From positions 17,264,001 to 17,328,000 of the forward strand of contig OX940869.1 of NCBI GenBank assembly GCA_954871525.1: a stretch of DNA of 64,000 nt, given 5' to 3'. The notes beneath the pieces are model-generated. The model was not told where the DNA came from, searched no databases, and was given only the letters and a program-made list of their open reading frames with translations. Below are positions 11,396 through 23,166 of this stretch, piece by piece (position 1 is the first letter of the stretch; each line of letters starts with the position of its first letter). The translations under genes and the position numbers were made by a program. The DNA comes from Parietaria judaica (Eukaryota > Streptophyta > Magnoliopsida > Rosales > Urticaceae).

Positions 11396-11815
11396 AAGAG
11401 GAGATCATCAACGGAGACGCCATCACCGAAGGAAGCCCGATGCCAAGTGGAGATAATCAACGGAGACGCCATTACCGAAGGAGGCCCGACGCCAAGTGGA
11501 GATCATCAACGGATACGCCCTGAGGCCTGACGCCAAGTAGAGATCATCAACAGAGACGAAATCACCGAAGGAGGCCCGACGCACACTGGGGATCATCAAC
11601 GGAGACGCCGTCTCCGAAGGAAGCCCGACGCCAAGTGGAGATCATCAATGGAGACGCCATCCCCGAAGGAAGCCCGACGCCAAGTGAAGATCATTAACTA
11701 AGATGCCGTCACTGAAAGAAGCCCAACGCCAAGTGGAGATCATTAACGAAGACGCCATCGCCGAAAGAAGCCCGACGCCAAGTGAAGATTATTAATGGAG
11801 ACGCCATTACCAAAG
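11396..11815. repeat. 49-bp tandem repeat array
   Basis: Copies of a 49-bp unit containing GATCATCAACGGAGACGCC, CCGAAGGA and AGCCCGACGCCAAGTGGA. The GATCATCAAC start recurs near 11403, 11452, 11501, 11542, 11591, 11640 and 11689, so one unit is 8 bp short. This is the second of three unrelated-looking repeat classes lying end to end in this UTR. Confidence 0.85.
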
Positions 11816-12060
11816 GGAGCTCGTCATCGCTTCGTCAAATGAAGCTCATCGCCACCGCTTCGTCGACCTCACCATCGCCTCGTCGACCGAAGCTCGTCGC
11901 CACCGCTTCCTCGACCTCGCCATCGCCTCGTCGACCGAAGCTCGTCGCCACCGCTCGTCGACCTCGCTATCACCTCGTGGACCGAAGGTCGTCGCCACCG
12001 CTTCGTCGACCGAAGTTCATCGTCATCACCTTCATCTCAGTAGCTGAAGACCATCAACAG
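11816..12060. repeat. 48-bp tandem repeat
   Basis: Units containing GCTCGTCGCCACCGCTTC, CTCGACCTCGCCATCGCC and TCGTCGACCGAA. Unit starts at about 11844, 11892, 11940 and 11986 give a 48-bp period that decays at the right end. Confidence 0.8.
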
Positions 12061-12117
12061 AATTCGTAACTTATTTTACCAAGCATTTAAAAATACTTGA
12101 TAAAATAGGGGGCTAAC
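12061..12117 (+). other. Polypurine-tract region before the Tat-like 3' LTR
   Basis: AT-rich sequence ending AAAATAGGGGGCTAAC, immediately followed by TGTTGAGG. The purine run is in the expected place for a plus-strand Gypsy polypurine tract. Confidence 0.6.
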
Positions 12118-12563
12118 TGTTGAGGTCGGATTTGGTAATCCATTTATTATGGCATAAGTACCTATGTGTTGGTCCTTACACCATAAAGCAAGCAAACTTG
12201 CTTGACTATGATGAGATAGGTTAGGTAGCTTTTAGGCCATACCTTTGGCCATACGTCCCCTTTTAGGGCCATCCCTTTGGCCATACCTCACTCATGAGAG
12301 TAGGGGCAATGCTTGTAATGCCTATATATGTATCCATCTATTGGATGAAGAGGAGGGGGTTTTTGAAGAGAAAGAGGAGAGAAAGACAGATTTTTAGGAG
12401 AAGAGCAATACTTGTAACCAAAAGAAGAAGAGAATTAACACACAATACTTTTCATCATCATTCTTTGAGTGGTCTTAGCTAATAAACGGAAGAAACCGAT
12501 CCATTTTCTTTAAAAACAAGGATCAATCCTTATGATTGTTGAGTGCGCAAAACGCCCTCGACA
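12118..12563 (+). repeat. 3' LTR of a Tat-like Gypsy element (446 bp)
   Basis: Begins TGTTGAGGTCGGA and ends GATTGTTGAGTGCG...CTCGACA. Both ends match the LTR at 52932-53622 (TGTTAAGGTCGGA, GATTGTTGAGCGTACG...CTCAACA), which is followed by a Gypsy primer binding site. The two are therefore related families, with unrelated middles. A TATATATG stretch near 12325 could be a promoter but this was not tested. The open frame starting at 12294 is probably accidental. Confidence 0.8.
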
Positions 12564-12809
12564 ATTAATAGCTGAATATTATAAAAAAGGAAAATAGAAA
12601 AAATTCTAACGCATTAATTCGTTATTTTTAAAAAGTTTATTTCATTAATCCTATTAATAGGGAGACTAATCAATAAATTCTTTTACAATTACTAATTAAA
12701 AATTTAAAACGTAAATAATGAAGGAAGGGTATATTTGTCCACAATTCAATTAATTGGTAGTTTTAATTACTATAAATAGGTTTGGACATTTTGTTAAGAT
12801 CTATGTATA
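12564..12809. repeat. AT-rich flank with a dispersed repeat
   Basis: No gene seen. 12718-12792 (AAGGAAGGGTATATTTGTCC ... CTATAAATAGGTTTGGACAT) is repeated in direct orientation with moderate divergence at 24903-24977, on the other side of the MULE. The last nine bases, CTATGTATA, are the left MULE target duplication. Confidence 0.6.
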
Positions 12810-13013
12810 GGGAAACTTGAAAAAAAGTCCCCCAAAAATCAAGTTCTACCCCTTTTGTCTCCCATTTTAATAAATCTGATAATCTATGCCCCAATTTTAT
12901 TTTTGCCTTATTTTTTTTACAGAAATGCCCTTTTTTTACACTAATTTTTACTCATCTTTTTTTTACCTTTTCTCTCTCCTCTCCCCCGACCTCTCCCCCC
13001 TTCTTCCTCTCTC
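12810..13013 (+). repeat. Left terminal inverted repeat of the MULE
   Basis: From GGGAAACTTG through the pyrimidine-rich CTCTCCCCC and TTCTTCCTCTC. It is almost identical to the reverse complement of 23850-24053, including CAAGTTCTACCCCTTTTGTC and ACAGAAATGCCC. The inner part becomes a CT-rich leader. Confidence 0.9.
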
Positions 13014-13559
13014 TTCTCTTACGATCGTCGAAACCCTCTTCGTCACCGTCCGTCTTCGACTCCTCGCCACCGTCCGTCGAAGGTCAGACGAGCATCGTCG
13101 CCCCCAGAGCACGCCGTGGAGCTCTCATTTCTCTCTCTTCTTCGAGATACTGGGTTCTCTTCGTTTTCTGGGTTTGGTTCTCAAATAGGGACGAAATCGG
13201 CTTAGTCTTTAGTGTTTAAAGTTTGGGTTCTCTTAGGGTTCGTTTTTGAAATCGGCTCTGTTTAGGTTTTCTTTCTCAAAATTTGTTAAAAGTTTTGATT
13301 TTTTTTTCTGATTTTGGTTTTGGAACCCTAAATATTGTTCTTAGATTATGCAAGTCATGTACGCATTTACATTTCGAAGCTATCGATTATGCAGAAACCC
13401 AGAATCCTGAGCTTGTTCTTAGATTATGCAGTCACTTAGCTATTGATTTCGGGTTTGAGTTTGTTTAGGGTGTGATATTGATTTCGGTTTTAATTTGGGG
13501 TATTAGCTTCGGGTTTAACTTCGGGTATGGTTTGTTGACTGTTCTTCTTGATTTTAGGT
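13014..13559 (+). other. 5' region of the Ulp1-like gene
   Basis: Lies between the TIR and the first plausible ATG. It begins with CGTCG-rich sequence, turns T-rich, and contains AGATTATGCA in a repeated context (TTGTTCTTAGATTATGCA at about 13336 and 13414). It ends TTGATTTTAG, a good splice acceptor just before the ATG, so a 5' UTR intron is possible. The short open frames here show no family. Confidence 0.5.
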
Positions 13560-16198
13560 ATGAATTATGTTGCTCCAGAAGTTACTTGGGGCAATACCCG
13601 AGTGTGGTTCCCTTCAAGGACCCGGTTGGCGGGAATGATTGATAATTTCGATGAACTGGGTGTCTTGGATCAAGTGGACCAATCGCAGTTCCGCAATATT
13701 GTTAACCATATCCACCCCCTGTGTCCAAAGAGATTGGTCCACCAAATCTTACTCTACCGAATTCCGAGCGTTGGAACCTCGGACGAGATTTGGTTCAACT
13801 TCTTTAATGTTATTTGCAAGTTCGGCGCTCGGGAGTTTGAAGATATTACGGGCCTGAAATTTGATCCGGAATTCGAGTTCTATCCGCAAGCGTCGACAAG
13901 GGATATTCCGATGGAGGAAATCATGACGTACGACGATCTTCAAGAATGCCTTAACGAGGAGTTTTTATCTCTCGAAACCAAATTTTCAACAGCCCTATTT
14001 CTTCTAATCGAGGGTGTATTGCTTGGTAGTCTACGATAAAAAAAGTACGCGCCGGTCACACATTGCGTTACTTTAGAAGATTTTTTGACGCGACTGTGGG
14101 GCAATATCGTGTGGAATCAAACATCCGATTTCATTCGGAAGTTTGATTGGGCGGCTCGCGTCGAAAAATACCGGGAGAAGAACCCAAACTCATCACGATT
14201 TCCGAACTATACCTTCGAAGGCTATGATATGCCATTACTTAAGTGGGGTTTAAGGGTGCTACCGGAGTGCATCGATTTTGCCACTGCAAAAACTTTTTTC
14301 AAATCGGCAAAGGTACGATTAAACTTTTTTCATGGATTAAGGTTGTGTAATTATTCGGTTTGACTCACTCTTTATAAAGGTAGGACTATTTAATGACTAG
14401 TTTTAGACACTTTGCAAAATTGTTTATTTTTTAAAGAGGCTAATGTTTGTAACTTGTATCGTGTGTAGATCACGGATGTCCAGGCTTATTTCCCAGAAGT
14501 TGTTAACGATAACAATCGTTCTTCCAATCCAAGAGGGAAGGATGAGGTCAAGCATGATCTGATTGAAATCGAGGAACTGACGAAGAAGATCGATCGACAA
14601 ACTGTCGAAATCGAGCTACAACGAAAGAGGATCGACACGTTGGTACGTAATCTATTAGTTAGACAGTTTTCTTATAGATTTTGACTATATTGTACATTAA
14701 TGAAGTTAGTTCTGTAATTATTTTTTTAATTTTGAATTAGGAATCCCTTGTCGGCGTGCTCAGTGAAACTGTGAGATCCTTGCTAGATGAGAAGAAGGTT
14801 AAACCCCCCCCCCCCCCCCAAAAAAAAAAAGTAACCATCAATTTGGGTAGCCCGACCAACGGGAAAATGGACTTCTAGACCCAAGAACACTTTACATCCG
14901 AAAAAACAGCCTCGTCTATAGCCAAAAACTTGGCTCCGTTGTTTGCGGCGATAGAAAAAAACACTTGCCGGTCAATCGTTCCTTCCCAACCGCCTGTTTT
15001 TACGCAAGCTGCACAAATTCCCGCTTTCAATGGTGGTGATGATTCCCCTGCACCGGTTAAGAGGCTTAGGAAGCGGAAAAACTATGACGATTTCACCGAC
15101 CCTGACACGACGCATTGAAAGAACGTACGAAGTTGTCTCCAAGCGCGGAACCTCCTTTGGTCGGCAAGGGGAGGCCAAAAAACAAAGAGTTGAGGCCTGA
15201 AATCAACAAAAAGGATGCACGTTGGGTTGAGTTTATGAATTGGCAAAAGTTGAGGGTGAAGAAGTTTGGCCCGCTACCCCAGGTTCGGCTGCTGGATGGT
15301 CAACACGTCGACAAAACATGGTTTACCGACATGATTTCGCCGCGCCATTGGCTGAATACAATGGTATATTTCCACTTCACCTAGTTATATTCTTAATTAG
15401 ATAGTGAATCTGACCCTTTTTTTCAACATCTTGATGCAGCTCTTAGGGATCTGCGTCACGACCGAGTTAATCTCAAGATCAACAACGTTTCTGCCGCTTG
15501 GAGCACGAGCGTGCTTTATGCTATGAGGCGACATTTAGATGACGGTGAAGAGATTAGGTTGGACGGCTACAGATACGGTATCGTGGGTGACGCAAAAAGC
15601 GAAATGTCGTCCTGGGTGCACCTAGAGCAAGTGGTAATGATCCTGAACCTTAGCGGCTTACACTGGATCGCTGTATGCGTTGACTTCGAGAAGTGGATGT
15701 TCCACGTCTATGACTGCGATCAAAAAGCCATCGGGCGGGAGACCGTGAACAAAGAATTGCGGAACCTTTCCCTTGCTATATGGGCGCTCCTCAAAGAGAC
15801 CGGGTCATCTCTTCCGTATGAAGGTTACGAGAAAAACCAACTCTTTCACTGGGACTACGCCCTAGTACCACAAGCGACCATGAGGTACGATGCACGTTTA
15901 CACTCGAAGTTTACATTCACATTTATAAAGGTTGGAATTATAAATTTAGACCGTTTATTATATTATTTAGACACTTTTTTGCTTCAATTTAGATTGTTTC
16001 AAAGTAGTGTAAACTATTTTTACACTTTGCAGCGGCGATTGCGGCGTATTCGCTTTCAAGTATGTCGAACATATGATGAAAGGGCAGCCCATGGACACGA
16101 TCGAATCTACCAAAATGCTTCAATTTAGACAAGAAATGGTGGCCGCCATTTTCGATAGCGCTGTGACGTTAACTGAGAAAACAGGGAGTGACTCTTAG
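13560..16198 (+). pseudogene. Ulp1-like C48 cysteine protease with DUF1985 N-terminus, broken
   Basis: Family role: Ulp1/SENP proteases cleave SUMO-type precursors and conjugates. The ATG is at 13560. The first part (13560-14312) resembles DUF1985, the domain usually paired with Ulp1 in plant MULEs (KRLVHQILLYRIP, FGAREFEDITGL); an in-frame TAA at 14037 interrupts it. GT-AG introns fit 14313-14468, 14643-14740, about 15364-15439 and 15885-16032. The exon at 14469-14642 is charged and coiled-coil-like. The next meets a C run then an A run at 14803-14830 and loses frame. The protease keeps its catalytic set: His in LHWIAV (15661), Asp in HVYDCD (15712), Gln before the nucleophile, and Cys in GDCGVFAF (16040) after the last intron. 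The stop is at 16196. The stop, homopolymer frameshift and a phase mismatch at the fourth intron make it a pseudogene, though the catalytic triad survives. Confidence 0.85.
15885..16032 (+). other. Last Ulp1 intron, homologous to the satellite monomer
   Basis: The GT at 15885 and AG at 16031-16032 restore the frame into GDCGVFAF. From about 15926 the intron reads TTTATAAAGGTTGGAATTAT, AAATTTAGACCGTTTAT, TTTAGACAC, CTTCAATTTAGA, GTTTCAAAGTAGTGTAA, which is the 178-bp monomer of the array starting 260 bp downstream. It then ends TTACACTTTGCAG where the monomer has TTAGACACTTTTGGC. Confidence 0.85.
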
Positions 16199-16290
16199 AT
16201 GTTCGGTACCCTATTTTGGGTTTGGTAACCATATTATGGGGATAAATTTTGGCGGTTTGGTTACCATATTTTGGACAGTTAGAGAATCGG
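16199..16290 (+). other. Spacer between the Ulp1 stop and the array
   Basis: About 90 bp with three related blocks (GGTACCCTATTTTGGG, GGTAACCATATTATGG, GGTTACCATATTTTGG). It would be the 3' UTR of the Ulp1-like gene. No polyadenylation signal stands out. Confidence 0.5.
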
Positions 16291-19200
16291 TTTGTAATTA
16301 TAAATTTAGACCGTTTATACTATTATTTAGACAATTTAGAGCTTCAATTTAGACCGTTTCAAAATAGTGTAACATATCTTTAGACACTTTTGGCCTTCTG
16401 GTATGACGGTTTATATAAGTAAAATGGACCGTTTGATTAATTAAAAATGATCAATATTATTTATAAAGGTTGGAATTATAAATTTAGACCGTTTATAATA
16501 TACTTTAGACACTTTTGACCTTCAATTTAGACCGTTTCAAAATAGTGTAACATATCTTTAGACACTTTTGGCCTTCTGGTATGACGGTTTATATAAGTAA
16601 ATTGGACCGTTTTAATAATTGAAATTTATCAATATTATTTGTAAATTTAGACTGTTTATAATATTTTTTAGACACTTTTGAGCTTCAATTTAGACCGTTT
16701 CAAAATAGTGTAACATATCTTTAGACACTTTTGGCCTTCTGGTATGACGGTTTATATAAGTAAAATGGACCGTTTGATTAATTAAAAATGATCAATATTA
16801 TTTATAAAGGTTGGAATTATAAATTTTGACCGTTTATAATATACTTTAGACACTTTTGACCTTCAATTTAGACCGTTTCAAAATAGTGTAACATATCTTT
16901 AGACACTTTTGGCCTTCTGGTATGACGGTTTATATAAGTAAATTGGACCGTTTTAATAATTGAAATTTATCAATATTATTTGTAAATTTAGACCGTTTAT
17001 AATATTTTTTAGACACTTTTGAGCTTCAATTTAGACCGTTTCAAAATAGTGTAATATATCTTTAGACACTTTTGGCCTTCTGGTATGACGGTTTATATAG
17101 GTAAAATGGACCGTTTGATTAATTAAAAATGATCAATATTATTTATAAAGGTTGGAATTATAAATTTAGACCGTTTATAATATACTTTAGACACTTTTGA
17201 CCTTCAATTTAGACCGTTTCAAAATAGTGTAACATATCTGTAGACACTTTTGGCCTTCTGGTATGACGGTTTATATAAGTAAATTGGACCGTTTTAATAA
17301 TTGAAATTTATCAATATTATTTGTAAATTTAGACCGTTTATAATATTTTTTAGACACTTTTGAGCTTCAATTTAGACCGTTTCAAAATAGTGTAATATAT
17401 CTTTAGACACTTTTGGCCTTCTGGTATGACGGTTTATATAGGTAAAATGGACCGTTTGATTAATTAAAAATGATCAATATTATTTATAAAGGTTGGAATT
17501 ATAAATTTAGACCGTTTATAATATACTTTAGACACTTTTGACCTTCAATTTAGACCGTTTCAAAATAGTGTAACATATCTGTAGACACTTTTGGCCTTCT
17601 GGTATGACGGTTTATATAAGTAAATTGGACCGTTTTAATAATTGAAATTTATCAATATTATTTGTAAATTTAGACTGTTTATAATATTTTTTAGACACTT
17701 TTGAGCTTTAATTTAGACCGTTTCAAAATAGTGTAACATATCTTTAGACACTTTTGGCCTTCTTGTATGACGGTTTATATAAGTAAATTGGACCGTTTTA
17801 ATAATTGAAATTTATCAATATTATTTGTAAATTTAGACCGTTTATAATATTTTTTAGACACTTTTGAGCTTCAATTTAGACCGTTTCAAAATAGTGTAAT
17901 ATATCTTTAGACACTTTTGGCCTTCTGGTATGACGGTTTATATAGGTAAAATGGACCGTTTGATTAATTAAAAATGATCAATATTATTTATAAAGGTTGG
18001 AATTATAAATTTAGACCGTTTATAATATACTTTAGACACTTTTGACCTTCAATTTAGACCGTTTCAAAATAGTGTAACATATCTGCAGACACTTTTGGCC
18101 TTCTGGTATGACGGTTTATATAAGTAAATTGGACCGTTTTAATAATTGAAATTTATCAATATTATTTGTAAATTTAGACCGTTTATAATATTTTTTAGAC
18201 ACTTTTGAGCTTCAATTTAGACCGTTTCAAAATAGTGTAATATATCTTTAGACACTTTTGGCCTTCTGGTATGACGGTTTATATAGGTAAAATGGACCGT
18301 TTGATTAATTAAAAATGATCAATATTATTTATAAAGGTTGGAATTATAAATTTAGACCGTTTATAATATACTTTAGACACTTTTGACCTTCAATTTAGAC
18401 CGTTTCAAAATAGTGTAACATATCTGTAGACACTTTTGGCCTTCTGGTATGACGGTTTATATAAGTAAATTGGACCGTTTTAATAATTGAAATTTATCAA
18501 TATTATTTGTAAATTTAGACCGTTTATAATATTTTTTAGACACTTTTGAGCTTCAATTTAGACCGTTTCAAAATAGTGTAATATATCTTTAGACACTTTT
18601 GGCCTTCTGGTATAACGGTTTATATAAGTAAAATGGACCGTTTGATTATTTAAAAATGATCAATATTATTTATAAAGGTTGGAATTATAAATTTAGATCG
18701 TTTATAATATACTTTAGACACTTTTGACCTTCAATTTAGACCGTTTCAAAATAGTGTAACATATCTTTAGACACTTTTGGCCTTCTGGTATGACGGTTTA
18801 TATAAGTAAATTGGACCGTTTTAATAATTGAAATTTATCAATATTATTTGTAAATTTAGACCGTTTATAATATTTTTTAGACACTTTTGAGCTTCAATTT
18901 TGACCGTTTCAAAATAGTGTAATATATCTTTAGACACTTTTGGCCTTTTAGTATGACGGTTTATATAGGTAAAATAGACCGTTTGATTAATTAAAAATGA
19001 TCAATATTATTTATAAAGGTTGGAATTATAAATTTAGACCGTTTATAATATACTTTAGACACTTTTGACCTTCAATTTAGACCGTTTCAAAATAGTGTAA
19101 AATATCTTTAGACACTTTTGGCCTTCTGGTATGACGGTTTATATAAGTAAATTGGACCGTTTTAATAATTGAAATTTATCAATATTATTTGTAAATTTAG

Positions 19201-22200
19201 ACCGTTTATAATATTTTTTAGACACTTTTGAGCTTCAATTTAGACCGTTTCAAAATAGTGTAACATATCTTTAGACACTTTTGGCCTTCTGGTATGACGG
19301 TTTATATAAGTAAAATGGACCGTTTGATTAATTAAAAATGATCAATATTATTTATAAAGGTTGGAATTATAAATTTAGACCGTTTATAATATACTTTAGA
19401 CACTTTTGACCTTCAATTTAGACCGTTTCAAAATAGTGTAACATATCTTTAGACACTTTTGGCCTTCTGGTATGACGGTTTATATAAGTAAATTGGACGG
19501 TTTTAATAATTGAAATTTATCAATATTATTTGTAAATTTAGACCGTTTATAATATTTTTTAGACACTTTTGAGCTTCAATTTAGACCGTTTCAAAATAGT
19601 GTAATATATCTTTAGACACTTTTGGCCTTCTAGTATGACGGTTTATATAGGTAAAATAGACCGTTTGATTAATTAAAAATGATCAATATTATTTATAAAG
19701 GTTGGAATTATAAATTTAGACCGTTTATAATATACTTTAGACACTTTTGACCTTCAATTTAGACCGTTTCAAAATAGTGTAACATATCTTTAGACACTTC
19801 TGGCCTTCTGGTATGACGGTTTATATAAGTAAATTGGACCGTTTTAATAATTGAAATTTATCAATATTATTTGTAAATTTAGACCGTTTATAATATTTTT
19901 TAGACACTTTTGAGCTTTAATTTAGACCGTTTCAAAATAGTGTAACATATTTTTAGACACTTTTGGCCTTCTGGTATGACGGTTTATATAAGTAAAATGG
20001 ACCGTTTGATTAATTAAAAATGATCAATATTATTTATAAAGGTTGGAATTATAAATTTAGACCGTTTATAATATACTTTTGACACTTTTGACCTTCAATT
20101 TAGACCGTTTCAAAATAGTGTAACATATCTTTAGACACTTTTGGCCTTCATGTATGACGTTTTATATAAGTAAATTGGACCGTTTGATTAATTAAAAATG
20201 ATCAATATTATTTATAAAGGTTGGAATTATAAATTTAGACCGTTTATAATATACTTTAGACACTTTTGAGCTTCAATTTAGACCGTTTCAAAATAGTGTA
20301 ACATATCTTTAGACACTTTTGGCCTTCTGGTATGACGGTTCAGATAAGTAAAATGGACCGTTTTAATAATTGAAATTTATCAATATTATTTGTAAATTTA
20401 GACCGTTTATACTATTATTTAGACAATTTAGAGCTTCAATTTAGACCGTTTCAAAATAGTGTAACATATCTTTAGACACTTTTGGCCTTCTGGTATGGCG
20501 GTTTATATAAGTAAATTGGACCGTTTGATTAATTAAAAATGATCAATATTATTTATAAAGGTTGGAATTATAAATTTAGACCGTTTATAATATACTTTAG
20601 ACACTTTTGAGCTTCAATTTAGACCGTTTCAAATTAGTGTAACATATCTTTAGACACTTTTGGCCTTCTGGTATGACGGTTTATATAAGTAAAATGGACC
20701 GTTTGATTAATTAAAAATGATCAATATTATTTATAAAGGTTGGAATTATAAATTTAGACCGTTTATAATCTACTTTAGACACTTTTGAGCTTCAACTTAG
20801 ACCGTTTCAAAATAGTGTAACATATCTTTAGTCACTTTTGGCCTTCTGGTATGACGGTTTATATAAGTAAAATGGACCGTTTGATTAATTAAAAATGATC
20901 AATATTATTTATAAAGGTTGGAATTATAAATTTAGACCGTTTATAATATTTTTTAGACACTTTTGAGCTTCAATTTAGACCGTTTCAAAATAGTGTAACA
21001 TATCTTTAGACACTTTTGGCCTTCTGGTATGACGGTTTAGATAAGTAAAATGGACCGTTTTAATAATTGAAATTTATCAATATTATTTGTAAAGGTTGGA
21101 ATTATAAATTTAGACCGTTTATAATATACTTTAGACACTTTTGACCTTCAATTTAGACCGTTTCAAAATAATGTAACATATCTGTAGACACTTTTGGCCT
21201 TCTGGTATGACGGTTTATATAAGTAAATTGGACCGTTTTAATAATTGAAATTATCAATATTATTTGTAAATTTAGACCGTTTATAATATTTTTTAGACAC
21301 TTTTGAGCTTCAATTTAGACTGTTTCAAAATAGTGTAATATATCTTTACACTTTTGGCCTTCTGGTATGACGGTTTATATAAGTAAAATGGACCGTTTGA
21401 TTAATTAAAAATGATCATTATTATTTATAAAGGTTGGAATTATAAATTTAGACCGTTTATAATATACTTTAGACACTTTTGACCTTCAATTTAGACCGTT
21501 TCAAAATAGTGTAACATATCTTTAGACACTTTTGGCCTTCTGGTATGACGGTTTATATAACTAAATTGGACCGTTTTAATAATTGAAATTTATCAATATT
21601 ATTTGTAAATTTAGACCGTTTATAATATTTTTTAGACACTTTTGAGCTTTAATTTAGACCGTTTCAAAATAGTGTAACATATCTTTAGACACTTTTGGCC
21701 TTCTGGTATGACGGTTTATATAAGTAAAATGGACCGTTTGATTAATTAAAAATGATCAATATTATTTATAAAGGTTGGAATTATAAATTTAGACCGTTTA
21801 TAATATACTTTAGACACTTTTGACCTTCAATTTAGACCGTTTCAAAATAGTGTAACATATCTTTAGACACTTTTGGCCTTCTTGTATGACGGTTTATATA
21901 AGTAAATTGGACTGTTTGATTAATTAAAAATGATCAATATTATTTATAAAGGTTGGAATTATAAATTTAGACCGTTTATAATATACTTTAGACACTTTTG
22001 AGCTTCAATTTAGACCGTTTCAAAATAGTGTAACATATCTTTAGACACTTTTGGCCTTCTGGTATGACGGTTTAGATAAGTAAAATGGACCGTTTTAATA
22101 ATTGAAATTTATCAATATTATTTGTAAATTTAGACCGTTTATACTATTATTTAGACAATTTAGAGCTTCAATTTAGACCGTTTCAAAATAGTGTAACATA

Positions 22201-23166
22201 TCTTTAGACACTTTTGGCCTTCTGGTATGGCGGTTTATATAAGTAAATTGGACCGTTTGATTAATTAAAAATGATCAATATTATTTATAAAGGTTGGAAT
22301 TATAAATTTAGACCGTTTATAATATACTTTAGACACTTTTGACCTTCAATTTAGACCGTTTCAAAATAGTGTAACATATCTTTAGACACTTTTGGCCTTC
22401 TGGTATGACGGTTTAGATAAGTAAAATGGACCGTTTTAATAATTGAAATTTATCAATATTATTTGTAAATTTAGACCGTTTATACTATTATTTAGAAAAT
22501 TTAGAGCTTCAATTTAGACCGTTTCAAAATAGTGTAACATATCTTTAGACACTTTTGGCCTTCTGGTATGACGGTTTATATAAGTAAAATGGACCGTTTG
22601 ATTAATTAAAAATGATCAATATTATTTATAAAGGTGGGAATTATAAATTTAGACCGTTTATAATCTTTTTTAGACACTTTTGAGCTTCAATTTAGACCGT
22701 TTCAAAATAGGGTAACATATCTTTAGACACTTTTGGCCTTCTGGTATGACGGTTTATATAAGTAAAATGGACCGTTTGATTAATTAAAAATGATCAATAT
22801 TATTTATAAAGGCTGGAATTATAAATTTAGACCGTTTATAATAGTTTTTAGACACTTTTGAGCTTCAATTTAGACCGTTTCAAAATAGTGTAACATATCT
22901 TTAGACACTTTTGGTTTTCTGGTATGACGGTTTATATAAGTAAAATGGACTGTTTGATTAATTAACAATGATCAATATTATTTATAAAGGTTGGAATTAT
23001 AAATTTAGACCGTTTATAATATACTTTAGACACTTTTGACCTTCAATTTAGACCGTTTCAAAATAGTGTAACATATCTTTAGACACTTTTGGCCTTCTGG
23101 TATGACGGTTTATATAAGTAAAATGGACCGTTTGATTAATTAAAAATGATCAATATTATTTATAAA
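16291..23166. repeat. Satellite array, 178/163-bp monomers in a 341-bp dimer
   Basis: Roughly 40 head-to-tail monomers over 6.9 kb. Each contains AAATTTAGACCGTTTATAAT, TTTAGACACTTTTGA, CTTCAATTTAGACCGTTTC, AAAATAGTGTAACATATC, TTTGGCCTTCTGGTATGACG and GGTTTATATAAGTAAA. Type A carries an extra ATAAAGGTTGGAATT (178 bp); type B lacks it (163 bp). ATAAAGGTTGG starts at 16463, 16804, 17145 and 17486, then 17990, 18331, 18672, 19013, 19354, 19695 and 20036, that is every 341 bp with one extra B monomer inserted. After about 20036 the order becomes irregular, with runs of A and a third variant (TTTATACTATTATTTAGACA) also present at the left edge and near 20405, 22140 and 22485. No long open frame occurs. 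The array ends abruptly at TTTATAAACATTC. Confidence 0.95.

Noticed and set aside
10458..11530. Three long plus-strand frames (129, 208 and 306 codons)
   Set aside because: They read through 20-bp tandem repeats in the 3' UTR of a retrotransposon. The peptide is the repeat in rotating frames and has no recognisable family.
12294..12482. Arg-rich 62-codon frame in the Tat-like LTR
   Set aside because: It lies within the LTR over a purine-rich stretch with no family and no paralogue here.
12886..13188. 100-codon plus frame at the MULE left end
   Set aside because: It runs through the pyrimidine-rich TIR; Phe/Leu/Ser-rich, and its inverted counterpart at the right TIR shows it is TIR sequence.
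16291..23166. CRISPR-like appearance of a long direct-repeat array
   Set aside because: The whole 163-178-bp unit is repeated with no unique spacers, in a plant-type element. It is a satellite.
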